64,000 nt of DNA from contig JADKGY010000025.1 in NCBI GenBank assembly GCA_016722045.1, positions 45,775 through 109,774 on the forward strand, in the 5' to 3' direction. Within the stretch, counting starts at the first letter, position 1, and each line of letters opens with the position of its first letter. This document shows, piece after piece, positions 55,752 through 64,000 of this stretch. Source of the DNA: Candidatus Opimibacter skivensis (GTDB taxonomy: Bacteria; Bacteroidota; Bacteroidia; Chitinophagales; Saprospiraceae). The translations under genes and the position numbers were made by a program. The notes beneath the pieces were generated by a model. It was not told the DNA's origin and ran no database searches. It was given only the letters and a program-made list of their open reading frames with translations.

Positions 55752-58079
55752 TTATTCCTTAACCACCTTCCCAAGGATACTTGACCCAGGATTATTTTTT
55801 ACACCGAGTACATAAATTCCATTTGGCAGATGACTGATATCGATGAATTTAGTATCACCCGGAAGTTGTAGAACCGTTTGACCCAATGTGTTGATGATGA
55901 CGAATGGTTGATGTACTACATTATCAAAATCTCCTTTAATAAAAACAAAATCATGTGTGGGATTTGGAAACAATGAAACGATGAATGAATCTTTTTCATT
56001 TGTCGTGGAAGAGGATAACTGATTAATTCCACCTGGCGTTGGTTGAAGGAATTGAAAAGATCCAGTTCCATTTGGTATTCTTCCGAATGAAATATCAGGT
56101 TGTTGCGCACCAAAAGTTAGCCCATCAATAAGTGCATTACCGGAACCGTCATTATCATAAATACCCACATACTCACCGGTAGCGCTTAATTTAAAATTGG
56201 CATGTAAATCGCCCTGGGTTCCGTCTTCATCAGCCCAGACCACAATATATTCACCAGGCTGAATTGAAATATCCGGAAATTTCCATTTGATGGGATTATC
56301 CGCTTTATCTGAGAGATACTTGTCGCCCAGGTAAATCTCTTCGGTGCCATAATTATATAATTCTATCCAGTCATCATATTCGCCATTTTCATCTGTTATT
56401 ATTGTTTCATTACTTGCCATGAGTTCATTGATGACGAGGGTCAATGAAGAGTTACAAACACTGATCGTTTTCGTTCCGCATACAGGGTATTGGCTTTCAT
56501 TTCCATGAGTATCTCTGGCGTTGATTGTATAGGAAATCGAATTGCACGAGCCCGAAAGAGAATACGATACACCATAATATCCATCATTCGCTTCTTTATC
56601 GTGATGCTCACCATCATCATAAAGTGTGAGGACTTCGGTTGGTACTGTTTCATTTAATTGTATCATCATCTCCACATTTTCAATTGGCTGATCATCCTCA
56701 ATATATGCCTGGAAAAATAATGCTTGTGAAGGAAGAACTTGATTGACCTTCACCTCAGTGATCACTGGTGAAATATCATTTAGCTCCAATTGAGATATGG
56801 CCGATGAACGACGACTTGCTATAAAAGGTTTAATCCCGATAGGTGTATGTGTATATGGAAGGGACGCACTAAAACCTTTATTGAAATCCTCAATATCAAA
56901 ACCATAGTCCAATGTATAATACACATCATCTGCAATAGAAGGTGCTAATAAATTTTTCAAGGCATCAAGTCTAGGAAAAAGTACACTCTCCTTATAATGT
57001 TCGGTAATGATTCGATTAATATAAAAGGATAACCTGTTTTTATACTCTGCAACCTGCAGGATATTATGATACAACGGTCGGGGTTCAGAATCATGACTCC
57101 AGGCATATAGATTTCGTTCCGCCCAGTTAATATGAAACCAGTCAATACCAAATGTATTATCAAGATCATAAGGAATGTATTCAAACAGGCCTGTTTCCTG
57201 GTTATGATAAAGGAAAAAATTGTTTTTATTATAAAGCGGTCCATCCCAATTGCCCGAGAGGATATCAAATGCCATCGACTTGAGATAGGAATTGACATTG
57301 AAAACAGATTCAAGCGCACATTGCATGTCGATAGCAGGTGTATTATTGAGTATATCGATGAAGTGTGCTAAATCCGAATAATCATCCTTGTCTTCATTTG
57401 TACTGAGTTCGTAAACTCTTCGGTTTCCGCTGGTGAGTTTGTAGGCATCAGGATTGTTGCCCAGGTATTTCAGATCTGCAGGCCACAGGCATTTATATAG
57501 ATTTCCATCATTGTTGCCAAATCGTGTCTTTACAAACTCTTCATCAATATGTTCATCATTAGCATAGAGGCCGAAGTATTCACTATTGATGTACAATTCT
57601 ACGTGGCTCGCTCTGGGGGCGGGTACGCCGATATCGCGCAAGAGATCCCAGCAAAGTTTGGATCGGCTCACAGTGGGATCATTATGTTCGCCGTTGAGAT
57701 CTAATTTTTCGATGCCATGCCATGTACGGCCCGGAGCATATGTATTCAGTGAAACCTGGAACGATTTCTTCTGCGAATACCGGGACGTATTACCGCGCAA
57801 TTCCAATCCGCAATTTTCGAATGTATCACGGATCGTACCATTGTCAAAAAAGAAAGTAGCGCGGTAGTAGTAATTATCTTCTTCATTGCCTGGTGCGAGG
57901 AGCAATGCAAGACTATCTGCCGGAAGAAAAATATCAATACGTGCGACGACATCGTCTTTATAGATGGGTGCGTAATCGGGGAAAAGATTTTGAGCATGTA
58001 AACTGAAAAAAGTGAAAAAACACAAGATGAGTGGAGAGAGGGATATGAATGTGGAATTTATTTTTTTGAATTGTGCCAT
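55752..58079 (-). CDS. CotH kinase / lamin-tail domain protein with T9SS sorting domain
   Basis: 775 residues. Signal peptide (about 10-30). CotH-type protein kinase-like domain at about 80-400: CGLELRGNTSRYSQKKSF, LNGEHNDPTVSRSKLCWDL, GVPAPRASHVELYINSEYFGLY, and the Asp-rich YIPYDLDNTFGIDW. A chitobiase/Ig-like strand region follows. A lamin-tail domain lies at about 560-680 (LVINELMASNETI, EYDDWIELYNYG, ISIQPGEYIVVWAD). The end is a T9SS sorting domain (VSLFPNPTHDFVFI ... LPNGIYVLGV). CotH of spores phosphorylates proteins; activity of secreted bacterial members is unproven. The two-component pair lies directly upstream on the same strand. Confidence 0.88.
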   Translation of the reverse strand: MAQFKKINSTFISLSPLILCFFTFFSLHAQNLFPDYAPIYKDDVVARIDIFLPADSLALLLAPGNEEDNYYYRATFFFDNGTIRDTFENCGLELRGNTSRYSQKKSFQVSLNTYAPGRTWHGIEKLDLNGEHNDPTVSRSKLCWDLLRDIGVPAPRASHVELYINSEYFGLYANDEHIDEEFVKTRFGNNDGNLYKCLWPADLKYLGNNPDAYKLTSGNRRVYELSTNEDKDDYSDLAHFIDILNNTPAIDMQCALESVFNVNSYLKSMAFDILSGNWDGPLYNKNNFFLYHNQETGLFEYIPYDLDNTFGIDWFHINWAERNLYAWSHDSEPRPLYHNILQVAEYKNRLSFYINRIITEHYKESVLFPRLDALKNLLAPSIADDVYYTLDYGFDIEDFNKGFSASLPYTHTPIGIKPFIASRRSSAISQLELNDISPVITEVKVNQVLPSQALFFQAYIEDDQPIENVEMMIQLNETVPTEVLTLYDDGEHHDKEANDGYYGVSYSLSGSCNSISYTINARDTHGNESQYPVCGTKTISVCNSSLTLVINELMASNETIITDENGEYDDWIELYNYGTEEIYLGDKYLSDKADNPIKWKFPDISIQPGEYIVVWADEDGTQGDLHANFKLSATGEYVGIYDNDGSGNALIDGLTFGAQQPDISFGRIPNGTGSFQFLQPTPGGINQLSSSTTNEKDSFIVSLFPNPTHDFVFIKGDFDNVVHQPFVIINTLGQTVLQLPGDTKFIDISHLPNGIYVLGVKNNPGSSILGKVVKE

Positions 58080-58164
58080 GATGAAGTTTGTGCAGGTGAA
58101 GATATGGAAAAGGGAGGAGGAGAATGTATATCTTCAAAATAGCATTAGATCAGTAAATGCTGCT

Positions 58165-58929
58165 TTAACTTAACATCGCTTTGAGATCCTGCATATATGG
58201 ATCTCCGATACTCAGGGGTCTTGAATAACCTTCCAATATGAGCGTATCGTCTTCATGATTAATATATTGCATTTTATGTATGTTGGCGGCATTGAATCTG
58301 TTGATGCGCCTGATGTATTCGGGTAATAAATTCATCAACACATTCAATGTCTTTCGCACCGTCACCTGACGACCATCAGCCATCACTATTGTGGTTTGCC
58401 CTTCACCTGCGACTTCGAGGAACAGGATATCTGAAATCTGGAAACGATGCGTCATTTGATTGGACCGGATGTACAGCACATCTCTTGTTTCATTCAATGA
58501 AATTGAATTCTCTGGTTCATCATGTGTAGATTGATTCAGGCGGGCAATGATGGCCGCGCGGATTTCAGGTAATATATCATTCCAATAGGACCAAACTGGT
58601 TTTTTGAGGATCTTGACTAATTGTTGCCCCCAATCATTGACGGCTTGCTGTGCCAGTTCAAAATCTTCATGGCCTGTAATGATGATGAATGGAGGAATTG
58701 GAATTTGATTATCCTTCAATCTTTGCAGTAAATGAAAAGCTGTGCCCCCAAATATTTTTATGTCTAATAATAATGCATCAGGTTTGCTTTCCAGAATTCC
58801 CTCAAAACCACCCTCTACGGAGTCAGATGCGCCACAAACATTACATCCTGCAGATTCATTAATAGTTTGTTCCAGTGCGACCCTGAAATCCGGCATGTCT
58901 TCAAGAATGAAAAATCGTATTGTTTTCAT
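58165..58929 (-). CDS. LytTR-family response regulator
   Basis: 254 residues. Receiver domain at 1-120: acidic pocket LEDMPDF, phosphoacceptor Asp in DALLLDIKIFGG (about 56), Thr in IIITGHEDF and Lys in KILKKPVW. LytTR DNA-binding domain at ~150-254: LYIRSNQMTHRFQISDILFLEV, RQVTVRKTLNVLMNLLP, RINRFNAANIHKMQYI. The start overlaps the sensor kinase gene by 29 bases, so the two are translationally coupled and form one system. LytTR regulators bind paired direct repeats; the target is unknown. Confidence 0.9.
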   Translation of the reverse strand: MKTIRFFILEDMPDFRVALEQTINESAGCNVCGASDSVEGGFEGILESKPDALLLDIKIFGGTAFHLLQRLKDNQIPIPPFIIITGHEDFELAQQAVNDWGQQLVKILKKPVWSYWNDILPEIRAAIIARLNQSTHDEPENSISLNETRDVLYIRSNQMTHRFQISDILFLEVAGEGQTTIVMADGRQVTVRKTLNVLMNLLPEYIRRINRFNAANIHKMQYINHEDDTLILEGYSRPLSIGDPYMQDLKAMLS

Positions 58930-61900
58930 GATTTTGATATTCGAAATGTTTTGGAATAAGAATGTGAACCCTCGTTCCGACTTTAAGACCCGTCACCGGA
59001 TCTGTCAAAGGAAGGTCTTCGTATGTGGATGAAAATTTGTAATCATTATATTGGTTAAAAATATCATAGAGGCTTTTGAGCATCATAGTGCCTTGTTGGG
59101 TGCCGTGTGATCCAAGTTCAATGGCTCCTTTACGGCCGATACCATCATCTGTAATGGTGAGGTGTACATAATCTTTTTCATCTTCCAATGCAATATCCAG
59201 CAGATGTGCGCCGGTCCGATTGCGGATACCATGTTCGATGGCATTTTCTACATGAATCTGAATTTGCATAAGGGGTACAAATATGTTTTTGAATTGCTCA
59301 ATAGTTGCCGCGTCCGGAAAAGTAATATCAAGGAACTGGCCATAAGTAGCTTGCTGAATCGAGATATAATTTTTGACCAGTTCAAACTCATCTTTCAATG
59401 AATGAAAGGCCTGACCTTCACGGCTCCTGTTGAAGATAGTACTGATATTGGATGAAAGCTCGTTGATGACTGTGACTACTTTTGGATCTGAGCGAAAGCG
59501 GGTTTGTGCCCAGTTAAGAGAGTTCTTGATAAAATGTGGATTTAATGAGCTGGCGATAGCGCGAATCTGGAATTGTTCTTTTTCGCGACGTTGTTCAGAG
59601 AGGTTGATCTGGTATACTTTCATGCGTAACTGTTGGCGATAAAACAAAAAAGATAAAATTGCTCCTATGATACTCAGGACAGCGATGGAACTAATCCAAA
59701 ACCATGGACTTTCGGAAAGTGCAAAAGGAATATAAAGATCAAGTGTTGTTACATCTGAGACCTGGTTATTCTTAATGGCTCGTATTTGAATACGGTTATT
59801 ACCCGGAGGCATGTAGCTGAATGTGATTTTATTTGTTTTCGCATAATGGCTCCAGGTGGTATCCTGTACTTTGTTGTTTAGCATCCGGTATTGAAAGCCG
59901 ACGTTATCATTTAATAATCCGGTGAAGGATGAATGCAGAAAAATTTCCACATAGCGTTTGAGTGTGGGGAGTTTTTTTGTTGGAGTTATATTCAGCGTTT
60001 TTAGATCTTGTTGTAAATTTATTCTTGTTGATCCAATCACTAAACTATCAATGATAATATGAACTGGCAGCGTATCGAAATTAAATTTTGAAAGATCAAT
60101 TCTGGTAGCACCTTTATCTTGTCCAAACCATAAAAAGCCTTTTGTATCCGCAAAAACTGCGTTTTGTTTGGCTGCACCTCCAAAGTCTTTTGTTGGATAA
60201 AAAAATATTCGTGGCTTATCCGGTGCAGTTTCCATGGATTGGAGATCAATAAAACCATATCCTGCAAAATTTCCAAAAACAATAAAATTTTTAAATTCCT
60301 CTAGAAATTCAACCTGAGTGTTGCCTGCTTCCGCCATATCAATTTTATATGCCACTGAATTCAGATCATCAGCAAACATTTCAAATGTTGAAGGGCTGGT
60401 CACAACACGCAAACCATCACTACAACCCATCCATAAACGACCTTTATGATCTGTAATTGAACTAACCATTCCATAATTGAAATTTAGATCTGTTTGACGG
60501 AGCCATGTCTGTGCCGTATCCGACTTGATATCGTAAACTGCAACACCCTGACTTGGTCGCCCAACCCAAAGACGATCTTTTGCATCTGAACTGATGGTGA
60601 GTACATTGTCCAGTAACATACCTTTTCCCTTACTTATAAAATTCCAGTTACTGTTGTACTTCAATGGTAGCTGTGTAATCCCTATACCATGATTCATAAA
60701 ACCGGCTGCTATATGTTGTTGATCTAAATTGAAGAAAAAGTATCCTAAGGAAGTATGTGCACGATTAAAGTTTGAATGTTGTTTGCTCCATAGACCTGAA
60801 GAATACGTTACTAGCGAATAATCTTCGGTCCAGAACGCCATATTACCATTTACGTCCCTGTAACTACCTGGAAGAAATCTTTTAAAGTGGGAAGCATAGG
60901 AAGGGGCAGGATTGACATTATGTCCGTCAAAATAACAGAGTCCGTCACTGTATCCTCCAAACCATATTCTGCCCCGGTCGTCTTCATTGATGACATTTAA
61001 TGATGCGACCATATTTGGATGTCCTTCATAGCATTGGATGATGGCAGGATCAATGCGCATCAAACCACCCTGTGAACTGACCCAAAGATGTCCGGAGTGG
61101 TCTAATGTAAAATTTAAAGTTCTATGGGGACTATAGAATCGAGCCAGTTGATAGAAATGATTGTCATGATCACTTACATAAACTGTCACTTCGCGATTAG
61201 TTCCGTTAGGCAATGGTGTTGAATGATACATAAGCATTCTGTCTCCCAACGCAAATATTTGATAAAAGGAAATATTGTCTGATGGAATTGGAATAATGAA
61301 ATTCGTTGACCGGTATTCGTATTGATGAATTTTTTCTTTTCTTTCAAATGCATTAATCACGCCGCTTGTGCAAAAAAAAGCGGCATGCATCAGATCAGGG
61401 GTTTCTGTCCAGACAGGGTTTATGAGCGAGGATGAAGTAAAAGCCTGAAGAGGTATTCTGGATGTATCTCCACGGAATATCTGAAGGAGGTATTTGTCTT
61501 CATTGAGTGATGGTGTGAGGAAGTATATAGTCATTGGGGGTAAAGCAGGAGCTTTAGCTTGTAATATCCACTCCATCTTTGTAGTGTCGAAATTGAAAAG
61601 ATTACCTGATTTTTCCAGCCCAACGATTTGATTCGTTTCTCTATCAATACAAGCAACCGAAAATATGGGTGTATTCCAATGTGCCCATTTTCCTTTAGTA
61701 TACAGGGCAATCGAATGCTCTGAACTTATGACCCAAATTCCCACTCTATCCTCAAAGAACCAGGCCCCTGCCGTATAATGATCTGTCACCTCAGGAGGAT
61801 AAGCGGTAAAACTTTGACCATCATAGCAGGAGATGACTCCGTTGTTGTGTACTGTCCAGATTTTCCCCTCTTTATCGCAATAGACCACGTTACATTCTGT

Positions 61901-62008
61901 CATGGGCAAGCCAGAGGTGACATCGAAGGTTTGAGTTTGGTTGAATTGGGCGGTTAATCCATTAGCGAGGAAGCAGAATAGGAAAGAATGGAATAAGCGA
62001 ATGGACAT
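58901..62008 (-). CDS. Propeller-type sensor histidine kinase (LytS-like)
   Basis: 1035 residues. Signal peptide (ends LTAQ). A large periplasmic two-component-regulator propeller of ~14 blades (KEGKIWTVHNNGVISCYDG, RGRIWFGGYSDGLCYFDG, KDRLWVGRPSQGVAVYD, KGRLWMGCSDGLRVV, KGFLWFGQDKGATRID). A Y_Y_Y domain (about 660-740) and one membrane helix (about 748-770) follow. The cytoplasmic kinase is of the His_kinase/LytS type: the phospho-His is in SLNPHFIKNSLNW and the ATP lid in TITDDGIGRKG. Ile-Lys replaces the usual Leu-Phe after NPHF. It probably senses an extracellular or periplasmic ligand and signals to the overlapping LytTR regulator. Confidence 0.9.
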   Translation of the reverse strand: MSIRLFHSFLFCFLANGLTAQFNQTQTFDVTSGLPMTECNVVYCDKEGKIWTVHNNGVISCYDGQSFTAYPPEVTDHYTAGAWFFEDRVGIWVISSEHSIALYTKGKWAHWNTPIFSVACIDRETNQIVGLEKSGNLFNFDTTKMEWILQAKAPALPPMTIYFLTPSLNEDKYLLQIFRGDTSRIPLQAFTSSSLINPVWTETPDLMHAAFFCTSGVINAFERKEKIHQYEYRSTNFIIPIPSDNISFYQIFALGDRMLMYHSTPLPNGTNREVTVYVSDHDNHFYQLARFYSPHRTLNFTLDHSGHLWVSSQGGLMRIDPAIIQCYEGHPNMVASLNVINEDDRGRIWFGGYSDGLCYFDGHNVNPAPSYASHFKRFLPGSYRDVNGNMAFWTEDYSLVTYSSGLWSKQHSNFNRAHTSLGYFFFNLDQQHIAAGFMNHGIGITQLPLKYNSNWNFISKGKGMLLDNVLTISSDAKDRLWVGRPSQGVAVYDIKSDTAQTWLRQTDLNFNYGMVSSITDHKGRLWMGCSDGLRVVTSPSTFEMFADDLNSVAYKIDMAEAGNTQVEFLEEFKNFIVFGNFAGYGFIDLQSMETAPDKPRIFFYPTKDFGGAAKQNAVFADTKGFLWFGQDKGATRIDLSKFNFDTLPVHIIIDSLVIGSTRINLQQDLKTLNITPTKKLPTLKRYVEIFLHSSFTGLLNDNVGFQYRMLNNKVQDTTWSHYAKTNKITFSYMPPGNNRIQIRAIKNNQVSDVTTLDLYIPFALSESPWFWISSIAVLSIIGAILSFLFYRQQLRMKVYQINLSEQRREKEQFQIRAIASSLNPHFIKNSLNWAQTRFRSDPKVVTVINELSSNISTIFNRSREGQAFHSLKDEFELVKNYISIQQATYGQFLDITFPDAATIEQFKNIFVPLMQIQIHVENAIEHGIRNRTGAHLLDIALEDEKDYVHLTITDDGIGRKGAIELGSHGTQQGTMMLKSLYDIFNQYNDYKFSSTYEDLPLTDPVTGLKVGTRVHILIPKHFEYQNHENNTIFHS

Positions 62009-62357
62009 AAGGTAAAAATAGAGTGTGGGTCTCGTAATTCAATGCGATGCGTATAAAGAGGGGTTTGGGAGGGATGAAGGAATGTTGGGGGGCTATGAAA
62101 CAGGATGCGCATGAAATGAAGGCATACCCTTGGGCCATAAACCATGCTTTACAATCTATAAATTACAATAGACGCTTAGTGGCCCCAAGTCCTTTGGTTT
62201 CGCAAATGCATTATCCTACTCAGAAAATTTCATTCTCAAATAAGCAGGGTTCATGCAGGTGGGTCCTATGTTGGTTAGTAGTGGGCCTTTTCCATGTTAG
62301 GCCAAACTTACTTTAGAGGCATAATTGATAAATGCAATAAAAAAAGCTTTTCCAATG
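62009..62357. other. Intergenic gap
   Basis: No supported gene in ~350 bases. A TATTTTTA on the minus strand (62020-62013) is one base off the -7 consensus and may drive the sensor kinase. Nothing else recognised. Confidence 0.45.
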
Positions 62358-62546
62358 ATGGCCATCTCAAAAGTCACGAACTATCGAAGCCGGGTTCCGG
62401 CGCGCGGTGTGAGGGTATCCCTCGAGTACACCGGGTTTTTTCAATCGGGTTTCACATCGAATTATTACACCAATGATGATGGGGTGGCCTATATAGAGCA
62501 TGCGTCGGTGGAGAAGGTAACTGTATTAATAAATGGAAACCAATAG
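62358..62546 (+). CDS. Small beta-rich protein of unknown function
   Basis: About 62 residues (adjacent ATG codons at 62355 and 62358). The text alternates strands and turns: KVTNYRSRVPARGVRVSLEY, GFTSNYYTNDDGVAYIEHAS, KVTVLINGNQ. The pattern 'pre-strand, ...T(D/N)xxGxAxI..., closing strand' is that of carboxypeptidase-regulatory-like or transthyretin-like beta sandwiches, here as a free single domain with no signal peptide. Locally higher GC than the following gene. It lies 74 bases before the CHAP-like lipoprotein. Function and even expression are unproven. Confidence 0.5.
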   Translation: MAISKVTNYRSRVPARGVRVSLEYTGFFQSGFTSNYYTNDDGVAYIEHASVEKVTVLINGNQ

Positions 62547-62620
62547 GGAGGATGAAGATGCTGAAAAGTATTATTTGTAAACTAATCCAATTAAATTCTA
62601 ACCAATTAAATTCTGTTAAT

Positions 62621-63505
62621 ATGAAATCACTACTGTTTTTACTAGTATCAACATTTTTGTTAAGCATCGTTGGTTGCAGCAAAAATGATGAAAATTTAAC
62701 TTTGAATCCGGACTCTAAGTTAATTTTAAATGATCATACAAATATTTCCTCGGATTCAAATCAGGAATTAAGTTTTAGGGCAGCTCCAGTTATCACAAGC
62801 ATGGGTGGCGGTAATGCTTCTGGATTTTTTACAAATGGTCAATGGGATGGCAATACATGCAATCAAGGAAACTACTTCCATTACTATGTAATTAACACTT
62901 TTGATCCTACTGCTTCAAATAATTTTTGGCTAATAAATGGATCAGGATTTGGAAGTACACAAGGAACAGTACTTATTAGCAGTGGCACCATATCACTTCA
63001 AATTCTTTCTTGGTCAAGTACTCAAATTAAGGTTCGTCCTCAAGCTAATTGGGCTTTAGACTATAAAATAAATATCACAATAAAGGTCAAACATGTAAAC
63101 GGAACATATGCAATCAAAATAATAAATATATTAGGAATGATCAAAGAAGGCAGAGGATTTGGTCAATGTACTTGGGAAGCTGCTTATCAAAGACTTTTAG
63201 CAAATAAAACAATTCCAATACCTGCCTATCAATCAACAAACAATATTTCGGTAACTTATGTACCTCAAAAATATGACATAGTAGATTGGGGCAGTTCTCA
63301 TAGTGCTATAATTATGACTATTCCAATAGTAACTATATCTAATGGAATTACCACATATACATTTCAATTGCGAGAGAGAAATCATTTTTGTGATGAAAAT
63401 GCTGCAACAACGACGAAAACTTTTAAGAAGACCTCTACAAGTATAATTCAAGGAATAAAAAGTGCTAACTCAGCACTTGGATCGGCAACCAAATATTTTA
63501 GGTAG
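62621..63505 (+). CDS. Lipoprotein with IPT/TIG-like and CHAP-like domains
   Basis: 294 residues from the ATG at 62621; an upstream in-frame Met adds 23 residues ahead of the signal peptide and is rejected. The lipobox is LSIVGC. An IPT/TIG-like Ig domain sits at about 95-190 (NNFWLINGSGFGSTQGTVLI, ILSWSSTQIKVRPQANW). The C-terminal part has GRGFGQCTWEAAYQRLLAN and YDIVDWGSSHSAIIMTI, the Cys and His arrangement of CHAP amidase/peptidase domains. It may cleave peptidoglycan or peptides at the cell surface; this is inferred from two motifs. The gene is AT-rich compared with its left neighbour. Confidence 0.62.
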   Translation: MKSLLFLLVSTFLLSIVGCSKNDENLTLNPDSKLILNDHTNISSDSNQELSFRAAPVITSMGGGNASGFFTNGQWDGNTCNQGNYFHYYVINTFDPTASNNFWLINGSGFGSTQGTVLISSGTISLQILSWSSTQIKVRPQANWALDYKINITIKVKHVNGTYAIKIINILGMIKEGRGFGQCTWEAAYQRLLANKTIPIPAYQSTNNISVTYVPQKYDIVDWGSSHSAIIMTIPIVTISNGITTYTFQLRERNHFCDENAATTTKTFKKTSTSIIQGIKSANSALGSATKYFR

Positions 63506-63598
63506 ATCAAATATTAATTTTTTTCAGGAGTCAAATATTTCGACTCCTGAATATTTTACTAGTTTTCTACCTAGGTTAATATGTTAAATATTTATTAT

Positions 63599-64000
63599 AT
63601 GAATAATTTTATAACCATAATTCTGGCAGCATTTAGTTTACAGACAACAATAATAAGCGGACAATCCTCAATTCAAATTACAAAAAATCCAGCCGGAAAC
63701 TCCTTATTCGGGTTTGTTAATAATAATGATAATATTTTTATTTCTGACGAATTTGGTGTTAGTGTAAATACCGGTACTCGGAACATTTCTTTAGGCTCGG
63801 AGGCGTTAAAATCGAATACTGGAGGAGGTAGCAATCTGGCTATTGGTCATAGGGCTTTAACAAGTAATACAGTTGGAACAGAAAATATAGCGCTCGGTTG
63901 GGAAGCTTTGAAAACGAATCAATATAGTGCAGGAAATATTGCCATTGGAATTAAGTCCTTGCAAGCAAATTTAGATGGTTATGGAAATATTGGATTAGGC
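63599..64000 (+). CDS. Adhesin-like head-repeat protein, 5' part only
   Basis: 134 codons visible, open at the right edge. A signal peptide (about 1-22, ending near ISGQ) is followed by a start region (SIQITKNPAGNSLFGFV). Repeats of ~24 residues follow with the phrase 'N(I/L)A(I/L)G..AL..N..G' (NISLGSEALKSN, NLAIGHRALTSN, NIALGWEALKTN, NIAIGIKSLQAN, NIGLG). This is the left-handed parallel beta-roll repeat of YadA-type heads, also common in Bacteroidota proteins that end in a tail-fibre/S74 chaperone domain; the end is outside the window. Confidence 0.75.
   Translation, partial: MNNFITIILAAFSLQTTIISGQSSIQITKNPAGNSLFGFVNNNDNIFISDEFGVSVNTGTRNISLGSEALKSNTGGGSNLAIGHRALTSNTVGTENIALGWEALKTNQYSAGNIAIGIKSLQANLDGYGNIGLG

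Noticed and set aside
62047..62316. Plus-strand 89-codon frame upstream of the small beta-rich ORF
   Set aside because: No recognisable fold, irregular composition, and no promoter or start context.

Overview
The window comes from a member of the Bacteroidota. Five secreted proteins end in type IX secretion (T9SS, Por) C-terminal sorting domains. Several genes have the Bacteroidota sigma-A -7 box (TAnnTTTG) just upstream and no clear Shine-Dalgarno. A TonB-type transducer, a LytTR two-component pair with a propeller sensor, and a tRNA without an encoded CCA fit the same phylum. A Saprospiria-like member is a guess only; the sequence does not settle the family. No insertion sequence, prophage or CRISPR array was seen.

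Layout. 1-3.9 kb: the 5' end of an aspartyl-protease-like gene and ileS, whose leader encodes an Ile-rich peptide followed by a terminator/antiterminator. 4.3-10.5 kb: two T9SS-secreted proteins, the first a 1544-residue zinc metalloprotease with PKD and beta-helix regions. 10.6-21 kb: lgt, an outer-membrane barrel protein, a TonB protein, a giant eight-CHRD-domain secreted protein broken by a one-base frameshift, an Xaa-Pro aminopeptidase, a DUF1232 protein, a histone-H1-like Lys/Ala repeat protein, a PH-like membrane protein and a DinB-fold protein. 21.1-30.5 kb: a tight seven-gene operon for a complex I / group 4 hydrogenase relative. 30.7-36.1 kb: a nucleoside transporter, a thiolase, a small TonB_C protein and gyrB. 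36.2-45 kb: a ParE/ParD-type toxin-antitoxin pair, an M28 peptidase, mfd and two PH-domain proteins. 45-55.5 kb: a small membrane protein, glyS, an SRPBCC-like membrane protein, a TfoX_N protein, tRNA-Asn, a T9SS protein, a fatty-acid hydroxylase, a frameshifted YdeI-type gene, rlmN, a glycosyltransferase and a lipoprotein. 55.7-64 kb: a CotH-kinase/lamin-tail T9SS protein, a LytTR regulator with its propeller sensor kinase, a small beta-rich ORF, a CHAP-like lipoprotein and the start of a repeat-rich adhesin-like gene.

The most unusual system is the 21.1-30.5 kb operon. Its three antiporter-type subunits look intact. Its NiFe-type large subunit has lost all four metal-binding cysteines. Its small subunit has lost three of four proximal-cluster ligands, and it is fused to a ferredoxin domain that lost exactly one of its two clusters. 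It therefore resembles the energy-converting-hydrogenase-related (Ehr) class more than a hydrogenase, and its electron-transfer chain is heavily reduced. The second notable element is the ileS leader, which reads as a classical ribosome-stalling attenuator. A third theme is heptamer-type tandem arrays that sit right after stop codons and in places encode the stop. Three genes (CHRD, YdeI-type, TfoX_N) each look one base out of frame, so either the assembly has single-base errors or these genes are recently damaged.
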